DNA of 64,000 nt from Bacteroidales bacterium UBA5833 (GTDB lineage Bacteria > Bacteroidota > Bacteroidia > Bacteroidales > Lentimicrobiaceae), in contig DJGZ01000060.1 of assembly GCA_002433025.1 (NCBI GenBank), positions 62,001-126,000 on the forward strand, in the 5' to 3' direction. A program made the position numbers and the translations under genes. Shown here in pieces: positions 8,241 to 17,129 of the stretch (within the stretch, counting starts at the first letter, position 1; the number at the start of each line of letters is the position of its first letter). The notes under the pieces are model-generated. The model ran no database searches, was not told where the DNA came from, and was given only the letters and a program-made list of their open reading frames with translations.

Positions 8241-9488
8241 TTAAAGCTTAGAGATATCATACATTACATTGGCGTATGCGCCTTCATTCAGTTTCTGCCT
8301 GAGTTCCTTATAGGCATTGATGGTATAACTTACATCTTCCAGGGTATGAACGGCTGTGGGGATCAGGCGGAGCAGGATTACGCCCTTGGGCACAACCGGA
8401 TAGGTAACGATAGAGCAGAAGATGTTATAGTTTTCGCGCAGGTCAACAGTGATCTGGGTTGCTTCAGGTATGCCGCCTTCGAGAATTACCGGTGTAACGG
8501 GTGAAGCTGCGTTGCCCAGGTTGAATCCAGCCTCTTTCAATCCGCTTTGTAGTGCATTCACAATCTTCCAAAGATTATCCTTCAGTTCAGGATGCTTCCG
8601 GATCAGATCAAGTCGTTTGAGCGACCCGATGACCATCGGCATCGGAAGAGATTTGGCAAAGGTCTGCGAACGCATATTATGCCGGAGATAATCCACAATA
8701 TCAGCATTCGTAGCCACAAATGCCCCGATGCCTGCCATGGCTTTGGCAAAAGTGCCGAAGTAGATATCTACTCCGTCCATTACACCCTGTTCTTCATGTG
8801 TTCCTGCGCCGGTCGGCCCCATGGTGCCGAAGCCATGGGCATCATCCACCAGCAGCCTGAAATTAAATTCTTTCTTCAATGCAACAATGTCCCTGAGGTT
8901 GCCCTGATCGCCGGTCATTCCATAAACGCCCTCTGTGATTACGAGGATTCCGCCGCCGGTTTCGTCAGTAAGTTTTTTGGCACGCTGCAACTGAATTTTA
9001 AGATTCTCCATATTATTATGAGGAAAAACAAAACGTTTACCCATATGCAGGCGGGCACCATCAATAATACAGGCGTGTGCCTCGCTGTCGTAGACAATGG
9101 CATCATGGCGATCCACCAGCGAGTCGATAATAGACACCATGCCCTGATATCCGAAATTCAGTAAAAAAGCATCTTCTTTTCCCACAAAAGCAGCCAGTTC
9201 ACGTTCCAGTTGCTCGTGATAGACTGTCTGGCCTGACATCATGCGGGCACCCATAGGGTAGGCAAGCCCCCAATCTTTGGCAGCCTTTGCATCAACTTCG
9301 CGAACTTCCGGATGATTGGCAAGGCCCAGGTAATTGTTAAGACTCCATACCAGCACATCCTTGCCCCTGAATTTCATGTGATTTCCTATCTCTCCCTCGA
9401 GCTTGGGAAACATGAAGTAACCGTCTGCCTGTTTGGCATACATCCCCAATGGACCTAAATTCCGGACTCTTTTATCAAAAATATCCAC
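8241..9488 (-). CDS. Alpha-oxoamine synthase family PLP enzyme (serine palmitoyltransferase / cysteate acyltransferase / KBL type)
   Basis: The 415-residue enzyme belongs to fold-type I PLP alpha-oxoamine synthases, which condense an amino acid with an acyl thioester and release CO2. Visible motifs are SEAHAC (His138), LVDDAHGFG (215-222) and the Schiff-base lysine in FGTFAKAMAGIG (Lys249). The start is GTG at 9488, and a -7 match (TAGCTTTG on the minus strand, 9536-9529) lies upstream. The protein has a longer N-terminal part than BioF or Kbl. No bio or threonine genes are nearby. From memory it is closest to a Bacteroidota group implicated in sphingolipid or sulfonolipid backbone formation, so a lipid acyltransferase role is likely. 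The exact amino acid (serine or cysteate) cannot be read from the sequence. Confidence 0.8.
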   Translation of the reverse strand: MDIFDKRVRNLGPLGMYAKQADGYFMFPKLEGEIGNHMKFRGKDVLVWSLNNYLGLANHPEVREVDAKAAKDWGLAYPMGARMMSGQTVYHEQLERELAAFVGKEDAFLLNFGYQGMVSIIDSLVDRHDAIVYDSEAHACIIDGARLHMGKRFVFPHNNMENLKIQLQRAKKLTDETGGGILVITEGVYGMTGDQGNLRDIVALKKEFNFRLLVDDAHGFGTMGPTGAGTHEEQGVMDGVDIYFGTFAKAMAGIGAFVATNADIVDYLRHNMRSQTFAKSLPMPMVIGSLKRLDLIRKHPELKDNLWKIVNALQSGLKEAGFNLGNAASPVTPVILEGGIPEATQITVDLRENYNIFCSIVTYPVVPKGVILLRLIPTAVHTLEDVSYTINAYKELRQKLNEGAYANVMYDISKL

Positions 9489-9725
9489 GATTGCTAATTT
9501 TAATGTTTATAATTCAGTAAACTGCCTGCAAAGCTATGGAAATTTATCCATGCAGGAATTTTCAAAAGAGAAATTTAGTTGACATGTCTAACCTTTGATC
9601 CATTTGGATGAACAAAATGGAAACAGCCTTGTTAAGCTGTCCCCGTGGATTAATTGGTTACATTCTCCGCCACTATCGCAAGTTTCATGATCTGTGCTTA
9701 GCTTTGACTAAAAATCTGTGTTTCA

Positions 9726-11027
9726 ATGGAATCTCCTGTCAGCATTTTCTGGTTTCGCAGAGACCTGAGGCTTAACGACAACCACGGGCTTTACAGCGCG
9801 TTGCAAAGTGGTCTGCCGGTATTGCCGGTTTTTATATTCGATACCGCTATCCTCAAAGGACTTGAACCCGGTGATTTCAGGGTGAATTTCATTCATGGAA
9901 CAATTTCCGCACTTCACCGGCAACTGAAAGCGTTGGGGAGCGGCCTGTCTGTTTTTCACGATGAACCGGTTAAGGCCTTTGAAAAGCTTATTGCCCGTTT
10001 CCAGGTAAAAGCAATTTATGTCAATCACGACTACGAACCTTATGCCAAAAAAAGGGATGAGAAAGTCCGCAGGCTGCTTGCCGGAAAAGGCATTGATTTC
10101 AGGACTTTTAAGGATCAGGTGCTGTTCGAAGGCAGTGAAGCAGTAAAAAGCGATGGCACCCCTTACAGTGTTTTTACACCTTATAGCCGTAAATGGCTTG
10201 AATTGAAGAATCAGGCAGGCGTACCCGCTTATCCCTCAGAATTGTTTGGCGATAATTTTCTGAAGTATGAAGCGCCCGGCATTCCGGACCTTGAATTGAT
10301 GGGTTTCAGGGGAATTACCATGGTTTATCCGCCTAAAGAGATATCTCCGGAAACGCTGGCTCAGTATGCTTCTGCACGCGATATCCCCGGTCTCGACAAT
10401 ACCTCGAAACTCGGCTTACACCTCAGGTTTGGAACTATAAGTGTAAGGGATTGCATCAGGGCAGGGGAGTTGTACAGCGCTTCCTGGCTCAATGAACTGA
10501 TCTGGCGGGAATTCTTCATGCAGATACTTGATCATTATCCGCATGTTATTAAAGGCGCCTTTAAGAAAGAATATGACCGCATCCAATGGCGTAACAATGA
10601 GGAGGAATTTAAAAGATGGTGCGAAGGAACAACAGGTTATCCTCTGGTGGATGCAGGTATGAGACAACTGAATGAAACCGGTTTTATGCACAACAGGGTA
10701 AGAATGGTAACAGCCGGTTTTCTCACCAAACATCTTTTAATCGACTGGCGCTGGGGGGAGGCATATTTTGCTGCCAGGTTGCTTGATTTTGAATTGTCTT
10801 CCAATAATGGAAACTGGCAATGGGCAGCGGGCAGCGGTTGTGATGCTGCACCTTATTTCAGAATTTTTAATCCTGCAGCGCAGGCACTTAAGTTCGACAG
10901 CAAAGGCACATATATCCGTCGCTGGGTTTCTGAATTCGATACATCCGCTTATCCGGTGCCGGTTGTGGATCATTCCTTCGCCCGGGCGCGCTGTATGACA
11001 ACATACAGCATGGCGTTAAAACCCTGA
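9726..11027 (+). CDS. phrB: Deoxyribodipyrimidine photolyase
   Basis: The 433-residue cryptochrome/photolyase family protein has the N-terminal Rossmann antenna domain (SIFWFRRDLRLNDNHGL) and the helical FAD domain. The FAD domain carries the signature TGYPLVDAGMRQLNETGFMHNRVRM (about 306-330), then LLDFELSSNNGNWQWAAGSG and DAAPYFRIFNP. These are the CPD photolyase class I FAD and DNA-lesion contacts. It repairs UV-induced cyclobutane pyrimidine dimers using blue light. A -7 match TAGCTTTG (9699-9706) precedes the ATG by 20 bases. The gene stands alone. A light-dependent repair enzyme implies that the organism or a recent ancestor meets sunlight. Confidence 0.93.
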   Translation: MESPVSIFWFRRDLRLNDNHGLYSALQSGLPVLPVFIFDTAILKGLEPGDFRVNFIHGTISALHRQLKALGSGLSVFHDEPVKAFEKLIARFQVKAIYVNHDYEPYAKKRDEKVRRLLAGKGIDFRTFKDQVLFEGSEAVKSDGTPYSVFTPYSRKWLELKNQAGVPAYPSELFGDNFLKYEAPGIPDLELMGFRGITMVYPPKEISPETLAQYASARDIPGLDNTSKLGLHLRFGTISVRDCIRAGELYSASWLNELIWREFFMQILDHYPHVIKGAFKKEYDRIQWRNNEEEFKRWCEGTTGYPLVDAGMRQLNETGFMHNRVRMVTAGFLTKHLLIDWRWGEAYFAARLLDFELSSNNGNWQWAAGSGCDAAPYFRIFNPAAQALKFDSKGTYIRRWVSEFDTSAYPVPVVDHSFARARCMTTYSMALKP

Positions 11028-11163
11028 ACCGGAAATCCGGGAACTGCCTGAGCGGAAAGGACAGACATAGCTCAATCATCCGGGATATGCCAATTTTTGT
11101 TAAGTTATGGTTCATTGATAATATTATATGCTGACTGGGCGTTCATTGTGTCCTGAAAATAAT

Positions 11164-11171
11164 TACTTTTG
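11164..11171 (+). promoter_or_regulatory. -7 element very close to the bamD start
   Basis: TACTTTTG matches TAnnTTTG exactly and ends only four bases before the bamD ATG. No good -33 element is seen at the expected distance. If used, the transcript would be leaderless or nearly so. Confidence 0.5.
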
Positions 11172-11175
11172 CGCC

Positions 11176-11985
11176 ATGAATAGAAAAAGCATCATTCTTC
11201 TGATATCCGGCTTGTTCATTGTGCTGTCCTCTTGCAGTAAATACCAGAAACTGCTTAAGAGTACTGACAATGAAGAGAAATATGAGAGGGCCATTGCCTA
11301 CTACGAGGACAAGGACTACTACCGGGCCATCCAGCTTTTTGATCAGTTACAGGCGATATACAGGGGAACGGAGCGTGCTGAACGCATCGCTTTCTATTAT
11401 GCCTATGCGCATTATGAGCAACGTGATTATATTCTGGCCAGCTACTATTTTAAACAGTTTGCCCGTAGTTATCCAAACAGTAAAAATGCCGAAGAAGCAG
11501 CATTTATGAGTGCATACTGTAGCTACCTGGATTCACCACCTTCAAGCCTTGATCAGGTAGTTACCCTCGATGCGATCAAGGACTTGCAGCTATTCATAAA
11601 CCAGTATCCATCGAGTGAAAGGGTCGGACGGGCCAATGAGCTGATTGACGAGTTGAGGCTTAAACTTGAAACCAAAGCGCTCAATATTGCAAGGCTTTAC
11701 TACAAAATGGAAGATTACAAGGCGGCTATCATCAACTTTGAAAACCTTATCAAGGACTACCCGGATACCCGTTACCGCGAAATGGCCATGTATCACATAG
11801 CCAAAGCCTATTTCTCCTATGCTCAGAAAAGCATTGAAAGCAAAAAGGAAGAGCGCTTTCAGCACACTTACGATGCAGTGGATAATTTTGCGTCAAATTT
11901 TCCGGAGTCTTCTTACCTCAGAGAGTTAAGGGGTATTCAGAAAAATGCTCTAAAAGAATTAAACAACCTGTCAGTTTTACAATAA
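11176..11985 (+). CDS. bamD: Outer membrane assembly lipoprotein BamD
   Basis: This is a 269-residue lipoprotein with signal peptide and lipobox VLSSC (Cys near 19), followed by tetratricopeptide-like repeats: AIAYYEDKDYYRAIQLFDQL, then ASYYFKQFARSYPNSKNAEEA, then YKAAIINFENLIKDYPDTRYREMA. BamD is the lipoprotein subunit of the BAM complex that inserts beta-barrel proteins into the outer membrane. I use the ATG at 11176, because an upstream in-frame ATG at 11128 would bury the signal peptide. It begins a block with rpoZ-like, coaBC, DUF4835 and recN genes, a gene order I recall from other Bacteroidota. Confidence 0.9.
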   Translation: MNRKSIILLISGLFIVLSSCSKYQKLLKSTDNEEKYERAIAYYEDKDYYRAIQLFDQLQAIYRGTERAERIAFYYAYAHYEQRDYILASYYFKQFARSYPNSKNAEEAAFMSAYCSYLDSPPSSLDQVVTLDAIKDLQLFINQYPSSERVGRANELIDELRLKLETKALNIARLYYKMEDYKAAIINFENLIKDYPDTRYREMAMYHIAKAYFSYAQKSIESKKEERFQHTYDAVDNFASNFPESSYLRELRGIQKNALKELNNLSVLQ

Positions 11986-11992
11986 CAAACCT

Positions 11993-12325
11993 ATGGATTT
12001 TAAAAGAGTAAAAACCGATACAGTCGCTGTAACGCGCAACATTCACAAAATTATGGAACCTACCGGTAATATTTACGAATCGGTAGCAATCCTGTCAAAG
12101 CGTGCCAACCAGATCTCGCTTGAGATTAAGGAAGAGCTGAATTCAAAGATTGCTGAGTTTGCCGTGCCTAACGACAATCTTGAGGAAGTTTTCGAAAACC
12201 GTGAGCAGATTGAGATTGCCAAATATTATGAACATCTGCCGAAACCAACCCTCATTGCTGTTCATGAATTCCTGAATGATCAGGTTTATTTCAGAAATCC
12301 GCACACCGAGTCTCAGGAATTATAG
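11993..12325 (+). CDS. rpoZ: RNA polymerase omega-like subunit (Bacteroidota type)
   Basis: The 110-residue protein contains the omega-type segment NIYESVAILSKRANQISLEIKEEL, where the conserved alanine/arginine helix that clamps the beta' subunit can be recognised. It is followed by a Bacteroidota-specific extension. It starts seven bases after bamD and precedes coaBC, the usual position of the omega gene in this phylum. Omega helps assemble and stabilise RNA polymerase. The assignment rests on the motif and on gene order. Confidence 0.85.
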   Translation: MDFKRVKTDTVAVTRNIHKIMEPTGNIYESVAILSKRANQISLEIKEELNSKIAEFAVPNDNLEEVFENREQIEIAKYYEHLPKPTLIAVHEFLNDQVYFRNPHTESQEL

Positions 12326-12348
12326 TTCAGGATGCATAAACACCTGCG

Positions 12349-13545
12349 ATGCTGAAGGGTAAAAAAATACTTATAGGGATAACGGGCAGTATAGCAGCCT
12401 ATAAGATTCCGTTGCTTATCAGGCTTCTGAAAAAAGAAGGTGCGGAGGTGAAAATTGTGATGACACCCTGCGCAAAGGATTTTGTAACACCCCTTACCCT
12501 TTCAACACTTTCGCAGCAACCCGTCCTTATTGAGCCATACGACAAAACCGATGGCAGCTGGAACAGTCATGTGGACTGGGGGCGCTGGGCCGATGTTTTT
12601 ATCATGGCGCCGGTTTCTGCGAACACTTTGGCAAAAATGGCATCCGGCATTGCCGATAACCTGCTCACAACAACTTATCTGGCAGCCAAGTGCACGGTCT
12701 TTTTCGCCCCGGCAATGGACCTGGATATGTTCCATCACCCGACTACCCAAAAAAACATTGATACGCTGCTTTCGTACGGTAATCACCTGATTGCACCCCA
12801 GGAAGGGGAGCTCGCAAGCGGATTGTGCGGTGCCGGCCGCATGGAAGAGCCTGAAGAAATTCTCCGGATTGTTACGGATTTTTTTTTGAAACGTAATCTC
12901 CTCTCAGGCAAGAAGGTATTGATTTCAGCCGGACCAACCTACGAATTGATTGATCCGGTCAGGTTTATAGGTAATTTTTCGTCCGGAAAGATGGGATATG
13001 CCCTGGCTGAGGATGCAGCTGCCCGCGGAGCGCAGGTTGCGCTGGTTTCCGGCCCGGTCGGTCTGAAACCCCTGCATCCGGGAATCAGCCTGATCAGCGT
13101 TACATCGGCCGAACAAATGGCAGAGGCCTGCTTCAGCGAATTCAAATCAAGCGATATTACCATAATGGCTGCTGCGGTTGCTGATTATACGGTAACCGAT
13201 CCGGCGCCTGTCAAGATTAAAAAATCAGGTGATAAACTAACGATTGAACTGAGTAAAACAACTGATATCCTGGCAACGCTTGGTAAACAAAAGCGGGCAG
13301 GGCAATTTCTGGCTGGTTTTGCCCTTGAGACTGACAATGAAAAATCGAACGCACTGATTAAGCTGAAAAATAAAAACCTCGACATGATCGTTCTTAATTC
13401 ATTGAATGATCAGGGGGCCGGTTTTGGCCATGATACAAATAAAGTAACCATCATCACGTCCGATGGCGCTGAAGCTGAGGTGCCCCTGAAATCGAAAAAG
13501 GATGTTGCCACTGTTATCCTGGATGTCATTTCAGTCAGGTTGTAG
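12349..13545 (+). CDS. coaBC: Bifunctional phosphopantothenoylcysteine decarboxylase / phosphopantothenate-cysteine ligase
   Basis: This 398-residue fusion covers two steps of coenzyme A synthesis. The N-terminal flavoprotein (CoaC, about 1-180) shows GITGSIAAYK, DWGRWADVFIMAPVSANTLAK, the PXMNXXMW-like FAPAMDLDMF and the catalytic-loop cysteine in SGLCGAGRM. The C-terminal CoaB domain begins at ISAGPTYELIDPVRFIGNFSSGKMG and has the KIKKS motif and a dimer segment near FALETDN. Order and spacing are normal. It lies in the bamD-recN block with short gaps. Confidence 0.95.
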   Translation: MLKGKKILIGITGSIAAYKIPLLIRLLKKEGAEVKIVMTPCAKDFVTPLTLSTLSQQPVLIEPYDKTDGSWNSHVDWGRWADVFIMAPVSANTLAKMASGIADNLLTTTYLAAKCTVFFAPAMDLDMFHHPTTQKNIDTLLSYGNHLIAPQEGELASGLCGAGRMEEPEEILRIVTDFFLKRNLLSGKKVLISAGPTYELIDPVRFIGNFSSGKMGYALAEDAAARGAQVALVSGPVGLKPLHPGISLISVTSAEQMAEACFSEFKSSDITIMAAAVADYTVTDPAPVKIKKSGDKLTIELSKTTDILATLGKQKRAGQFLAGFALETDNEKSNALIKLKNKNLDMIVLNSLNDQGAGFGHDTNKVTIITSDGAEAEVPLKSKKDVATVILDVISVRL

Positions 13546-13573
13546 CAGAACCTTCCGGATTTAAAAACGAACT

Positions 13574-14473
13574 ATGAAACACATCATCGTTATTTCCCTG
13601 TTCAGCCTGGTATGTCTTTGCGCTAAAGCTCAGGAATTCAATGTCACCGTTCAGGTTACCTCTCCCCAGGTTGAAGGTACCGAAAAGAAGATATTTGAAA
13701 CCCTGCAACAGGAGTTATTCGACTTTGTAAATAACAGAAAATGGACCAATTATATTTATAAACCTGAAGAAAGGATTGAGGGCACCATCCTTATCACTGT
13801 TGAGCAGCGATCAGGAGAAGATTTCAAGGGAAAGATCAATGTCGCCCTTCGCCGCCCGGTTTTTAAGTCTTCATACAATACCACCCTTTTGAATTATCTG
13901 GATCGTGATTTTGAATTTAAATATGTTGAATTCCAGCCACTTGAATATTCTGATAACGTTTTTACTACCAACCTCACTTCGACCATAGCGTATTACCTGT
14001 ATTTATATCTGGGGCTTGACGGTGATTCTTTTGCCAAGAACGGAGGCTCGCCATATTTTGCCAAAGCGCAGAACATCGTCAATATGGGTCAGAATGCCAG
14101 GGAGAAAGGATGGAAAGCATTTGAAGGCCAGAAAAACAGGTACTGGCTGATTGAGAACCTTACCAATCCGACCTACTCATCGGTAAGGGAAGCCTCATAC
14201 CGCTATCATCGTCTCGGGCTCGACCTGATGGCAGATGATGTGGAGGCCGGCCGTGCAGCCATTAATGAAAGCCTGGAACTGCTTCGCAAAGCTAACCGCG
14301 AGCGGCCCGGATTGTTTATCCTTCAGCTTTTCCTCGAGGCTAAACGTGATGAACTGGTGAACATATACTCTCAGGCATCTCCGATGGACAAAACCAAAGC
14401 AGTGAATATTCTTAAAGAGATCGATCCTGCCAGTGCTTCAAAATACCAGCGTATTCTTGAGGCTGCAAAATAA
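13574..14473 (+). CDS. DUF4835 family exported protein
   Basis: The 299-residue protein has a signal peptide (residues 1-19, cleavage near AKA-Q). It then has a mostly beta N-terminal half (EFNVTVQVTSPQVEGTEKKI) and a helical C-terminal half. I recognise it as DUF4835, a Bacteroidota family found between coaBC and recN. The function is unknown; periplasmic location and linkage to bamD suggest envelope work, which is inference. Confidence 0.85.
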   Translation: MKHIIVISLFSLVCLCAKAQEFNVTVQVTSPQVEGTEKKIFETLQQELFDFVNNRKWTNYIYKPEERIEGTILITVEQRSGEDFKGKINVALRRPVFKSSYNTTLLNYLDRDFEFKYVEFQPLEYSDNVFTTNLTSTIAYYLYLYLGLDGDSFAKNGGSPYFAKAQNIVNMGQNAREKGWKAFEGQKNRYWLIENLTNPTYSSVREASYRYHRLGLDLMADDVEAGRAAINESLELLRKANRERPGLFILQLFLEAKRDELVNIYSQASPMDKTKAVNILKEIDPASASKYQRILEAAK

Positions 14474-14528
14474 GCATCGCAAATCAGGCCGGATTTTGTA
14501 AATTTACCCGTCGAACCTGTACCGGTTT

Positions 14529-16187
14529 ATGCTGACGCGCCTTTCTATAACCAATTATGCCCTGATCCGGACGCTGGAAATCAATTTCAGCGAACCATTT
14601 TCTGTTATTACCGGTGAAACCGGTGCCGGGAAATCCATCATCCTTGGCGCGCTGGGCCTGATCCTTGGTCAGCGTGCTGAAAACCTCAGCCTTCCGGATA
14701 AATCAGCCAAATGCTGCATTGAGGGCACTTTTGACATTACAAATTGTGATCTTGAAGGATTCTTTAGTGAAAATGACCTTGATTATGACAATTCCTGCAT
14801 CATCAGGAGAGAAATTACCCCCCAGGGAAAGTCACGCGCATTTATCAATGATACGCCGGTCGGACTGAATCAACTCAAAGAGTTGACATCCCGGCTGATC
14901 GATGTGCATTCGCAACACCAGACACTTTTGCTTCAGGAATCGGCCTTTCAATTGTCTGTGGTGGATTCGGTAGCCGGAAACCGCGCGCTGCTTGCTGACT
15001 ATGGGATGGTTTTCATATCTCTGAATGAGATGGATAAGAATCTCGGCATATTGTTGTCGAAAAATCAGGAAGCCAGAACAGAGCAGGATTATCTGAATTT
15101 CCTGTTTGATGAACTGGAGAAAGCGGCGCTTAAACCCGGAGAGCAGGAGTCGCTGGAACGGGAAGCGGAAGTGCTCGGGCATGCCGAAGAGATCAAGGCC
15201 AGGCTGTTTAATGCGGCGGAACTGCTGATCAACAGTGAGGACAATGTCCTCCGCAGGCTGAATGAGGTGGCCAACCTGCTTCAGCAGGCGGGCAGGCACC
15301 ATCCTGAGGCCGGTTCATTTACGGAAAGGCTTTCCGCTTGCATCATCGAACTCAAGGACATTGCAGAAGCAGTCAACCACCTGGATGAAGCCACTGTTTA
15401 TGATCCCGAAAAACTTGTTGAAATCAACGATCGCCTGGCTTTTCTGTATAGTCTGGAGCATAAGCATCATGTGCAATCAACAGATGAACTGCTCGAAAAG
15501 AAAATGGTGATTGAGGAAAAAATTAATGGCATTGCTTCCCTGGATGAACAGATCGAAAAGCTGAGGCAACAGATTTCCGAAACCAGAAAGGAGTTGATCC
15601 ACCTCTCAGATGAACTTGCCGTTCAGAGACGGAAATATTCCAGACCCATTGAAGAGGCAGTGTTACAGACCATCCGGCAACTGGGCATGAAAGATGCCGG
15701 ATTTTGTTTGGATATCAGCAAGTTGCAGGAACATGGACCGTTTGGAACCGACAGGGTCAGATTTATGTTCAGTGCCAATAAAGGCAGTGAGCTGAAAGAA
15801 TTGTCAAAGATTGCCTCCGGGGGGGAGCTTTCGCGTCTGATGCTGGCTGTAAAATCGCTGATCTCTTCAAATAATCTGCTCCCAACAATTATTTTTGATG
15901 AAATTGACAGCGGAATTTCGGGAGATGTCGCCTCAAAGGTCGGGACCATACTCACAAAAATGTCAGATAAAATGCAGGTGATCGTGATTACACACCTGCC
16001 ACAGATTGCCGGTAAAAGCAATGAACATTTCAAGGTTTATAAATACAATGAAAACGGGAGAACCTATTCGTCAATCGTAAAATTGAATAACGATGAAAGG
16101 GTTTCGGAGCTTGCCATTATGATCAGTGGCAATCCTGACCTGGAAGCCGCCCGGGAGACTGCCCGCGAGTTGCTCAAAAACAATTGA
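14529..16187 (+). CDS. recN: DNA repair ATPase RecN
   Basis: The 552-residue SMC-like protein has the N-terminal Walker A (TGETGAGKSIILGAL, near 28-42), two coiled-coil arms and the C-terminal ABC signature (ASGGELSRLMLAVK, near 430). Walker B follows in LPTIIFDEIDSGISG (about 454-468), then the His loop VITHLPQIA. RecN acts early in double-strand break repair by holding DNA ends. Length and motif order are normal for the family. It closes the bamD block; fabI follows after 61 bases. Confidence 0.95.
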   Translation: MLTRLSITNYALIRTLEINFSEPFSVITGETGAGKSIILGALGLILGQRAENLSLPDKSAKCCIEGTFDITNCDLEGFFSENDLDYDNSCIIRREITPQGKSRAFINDTPVGLNQLKELTSRLIDVHSQHQTLLLQESAFQLSVVDSVAGNRALLADYGMVFISLNEMDKNLGILLSKNQEARTEQDYLNFLFDELEKAALKPGEQESLEREAEVLGHAEEIKARLFNAAELLINSEDNVLRRLNEVANLLQQAGRHHPEAGSFTERLSACIIELKDIAEAVNHLDEATVYDPEKLVEINDRLAFLYSLEHKHHVQSTDELLEKKMVIEEKINGIASLDEQIEKLRQQISETRKELIHLSDELAVQRRKYSRPIEEAVLQTIRQLGMKDAGFCLDISKLQEHGPFGTDRVRFMFSANKGSELKELSKIASGGELSRLMLAVKSLISSNNLLPTIIFDEIDSGISGDVASKVGTILTKMSDKMQVIVITHLPQIAGKSNEHFKVYKYNENGRTYSSIVKLNNDERVSELAIMISGNPDLEAARETARELLKNN

Positions 16188-16248
16188 AGGTTTAATTTGT
16201 TTGACTGCTGAAAAACATTGGCTTTTTGCCTGAACCAAATCATATTTT

Positions 16249-17118
16249 ATGGCTTTTAATCTACTCAAAGGAAAAAAAGGAATTATTTTCGGTGCACTCA
16301 ACAGCAATTCAATTGCCTGGAAGATAGCTGAAAGGGCGCACGAAGAAGGAGCAGAGCTGCTATTGACCAATACACCTCTTGCAATCCGTATGGGCGATAT
16401 GGACGAACTTGCCGCGAAAACCGGTTCTAAGATGATCGCTGCTGACGCAACCAGTGTAGCCGATCTGGAAAACCTGTTCAGCAAAGCCATGGAGATTTTT
16501 GGCGGACAGATTGATTTTGTGCTGCACTCCATCGGCATGTCGCCAAATGTGCGTAAAAAGCTGCCTTACGACGACATTAATTACGATTTTTTCGCCAAAA
16601 CCCTTGACATCTCAGCCATTTCTTTCCACAAAATGATACAGGTGGCCAAGAAAACGGATGCCATCCGCGAATGGGGTTCCATAGTTGCAGTATCGTACAT
16701 CGCCGCTCAACGTACCCTGTTTGAATACAACGATATGGCCGATGCGAAAGCGGTACTGGAATCCATTGCACGCAGTTTCGGATATATTTACGGCCGTGAA
16801 AAACATGTAAGGATCAATACCATTTCACAGTCTCCGACACCCACAACAGCGGGGCAGGGGGTAAAAGGCTTCTCAGGATTGATGGATTTTACCGAACGTA
16901 TGTCACCACTGGGTAATGCCACTGCCGATGAATGCGCCGACTATTGCATTACACTTTTCTCCGACCTTACGAAAAAGGTCACCATGCAGAATCTCTATCA
17001 TGACGGCGGATTCAGCAGCATGGGTATGAGCGCCAGGGCAATGACCCAGTACAATAAAAGCCTTGAGTGTAAAGAATGTCAGGAGAATCCCCTGAACAGG
17101 CAGGATGCTGAACTTTAA
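16249..17118 (+). CDS. fabI: Enoyl-[acyl-carrier-protein] reductase FabI
   Basis: The 289-residue short-chain dehydrogenase-like protein reduces enoyl-ACP with NAD(P)H in the last step of fatty acid elongation. The N-terminal nucleotide motif is GALNSNSIAWKIA. LHSIGMSP follows near 88. The FabI-type catalytic pair Tyr-x6-Lys is visible in EYNDMADAK (near 163-171). QSPTPTTAGQGVKGF near 196 is the substrate loop. The last 15 residues include two cysteines (CKECQ). FabI is the triclosan target; resistance status cannot be judged here. Confidence 0.93.
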   Translation: MAFNLLKGKKGIIFGALNSNSIAWKIAERAHEEGAELLLTNTPLAIRMGDMDELAAKTGSKMIAADATSVADLENLFSKAMEIFGGQIDFVLHSIGMSPNVRKKLPYDDINYDFFAKTLDISAISFHKMIQVAKKTDAIREWGSIVAVSYIAAQRTLFEYNDMADAKAVLESIARSFGYIYGREKHVRINTISQSPTPTTAGQGVKGFSGLMDFTERMSPLGNATADECADYCITLFSDLTKKVTMQNLYHDGGFSSMGMSARAMTQYNKSLECKECQENPLNRQDAEL

Positions 17119-17129
17119 ATGACTTTCGG

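Noticed and set aside
8592..9164. 190-codon plus-strand frame inside the alpha-oxoamine synthase gene
   Set aside because: Fully antisense to conserved PLP motifs; no recognisable product.
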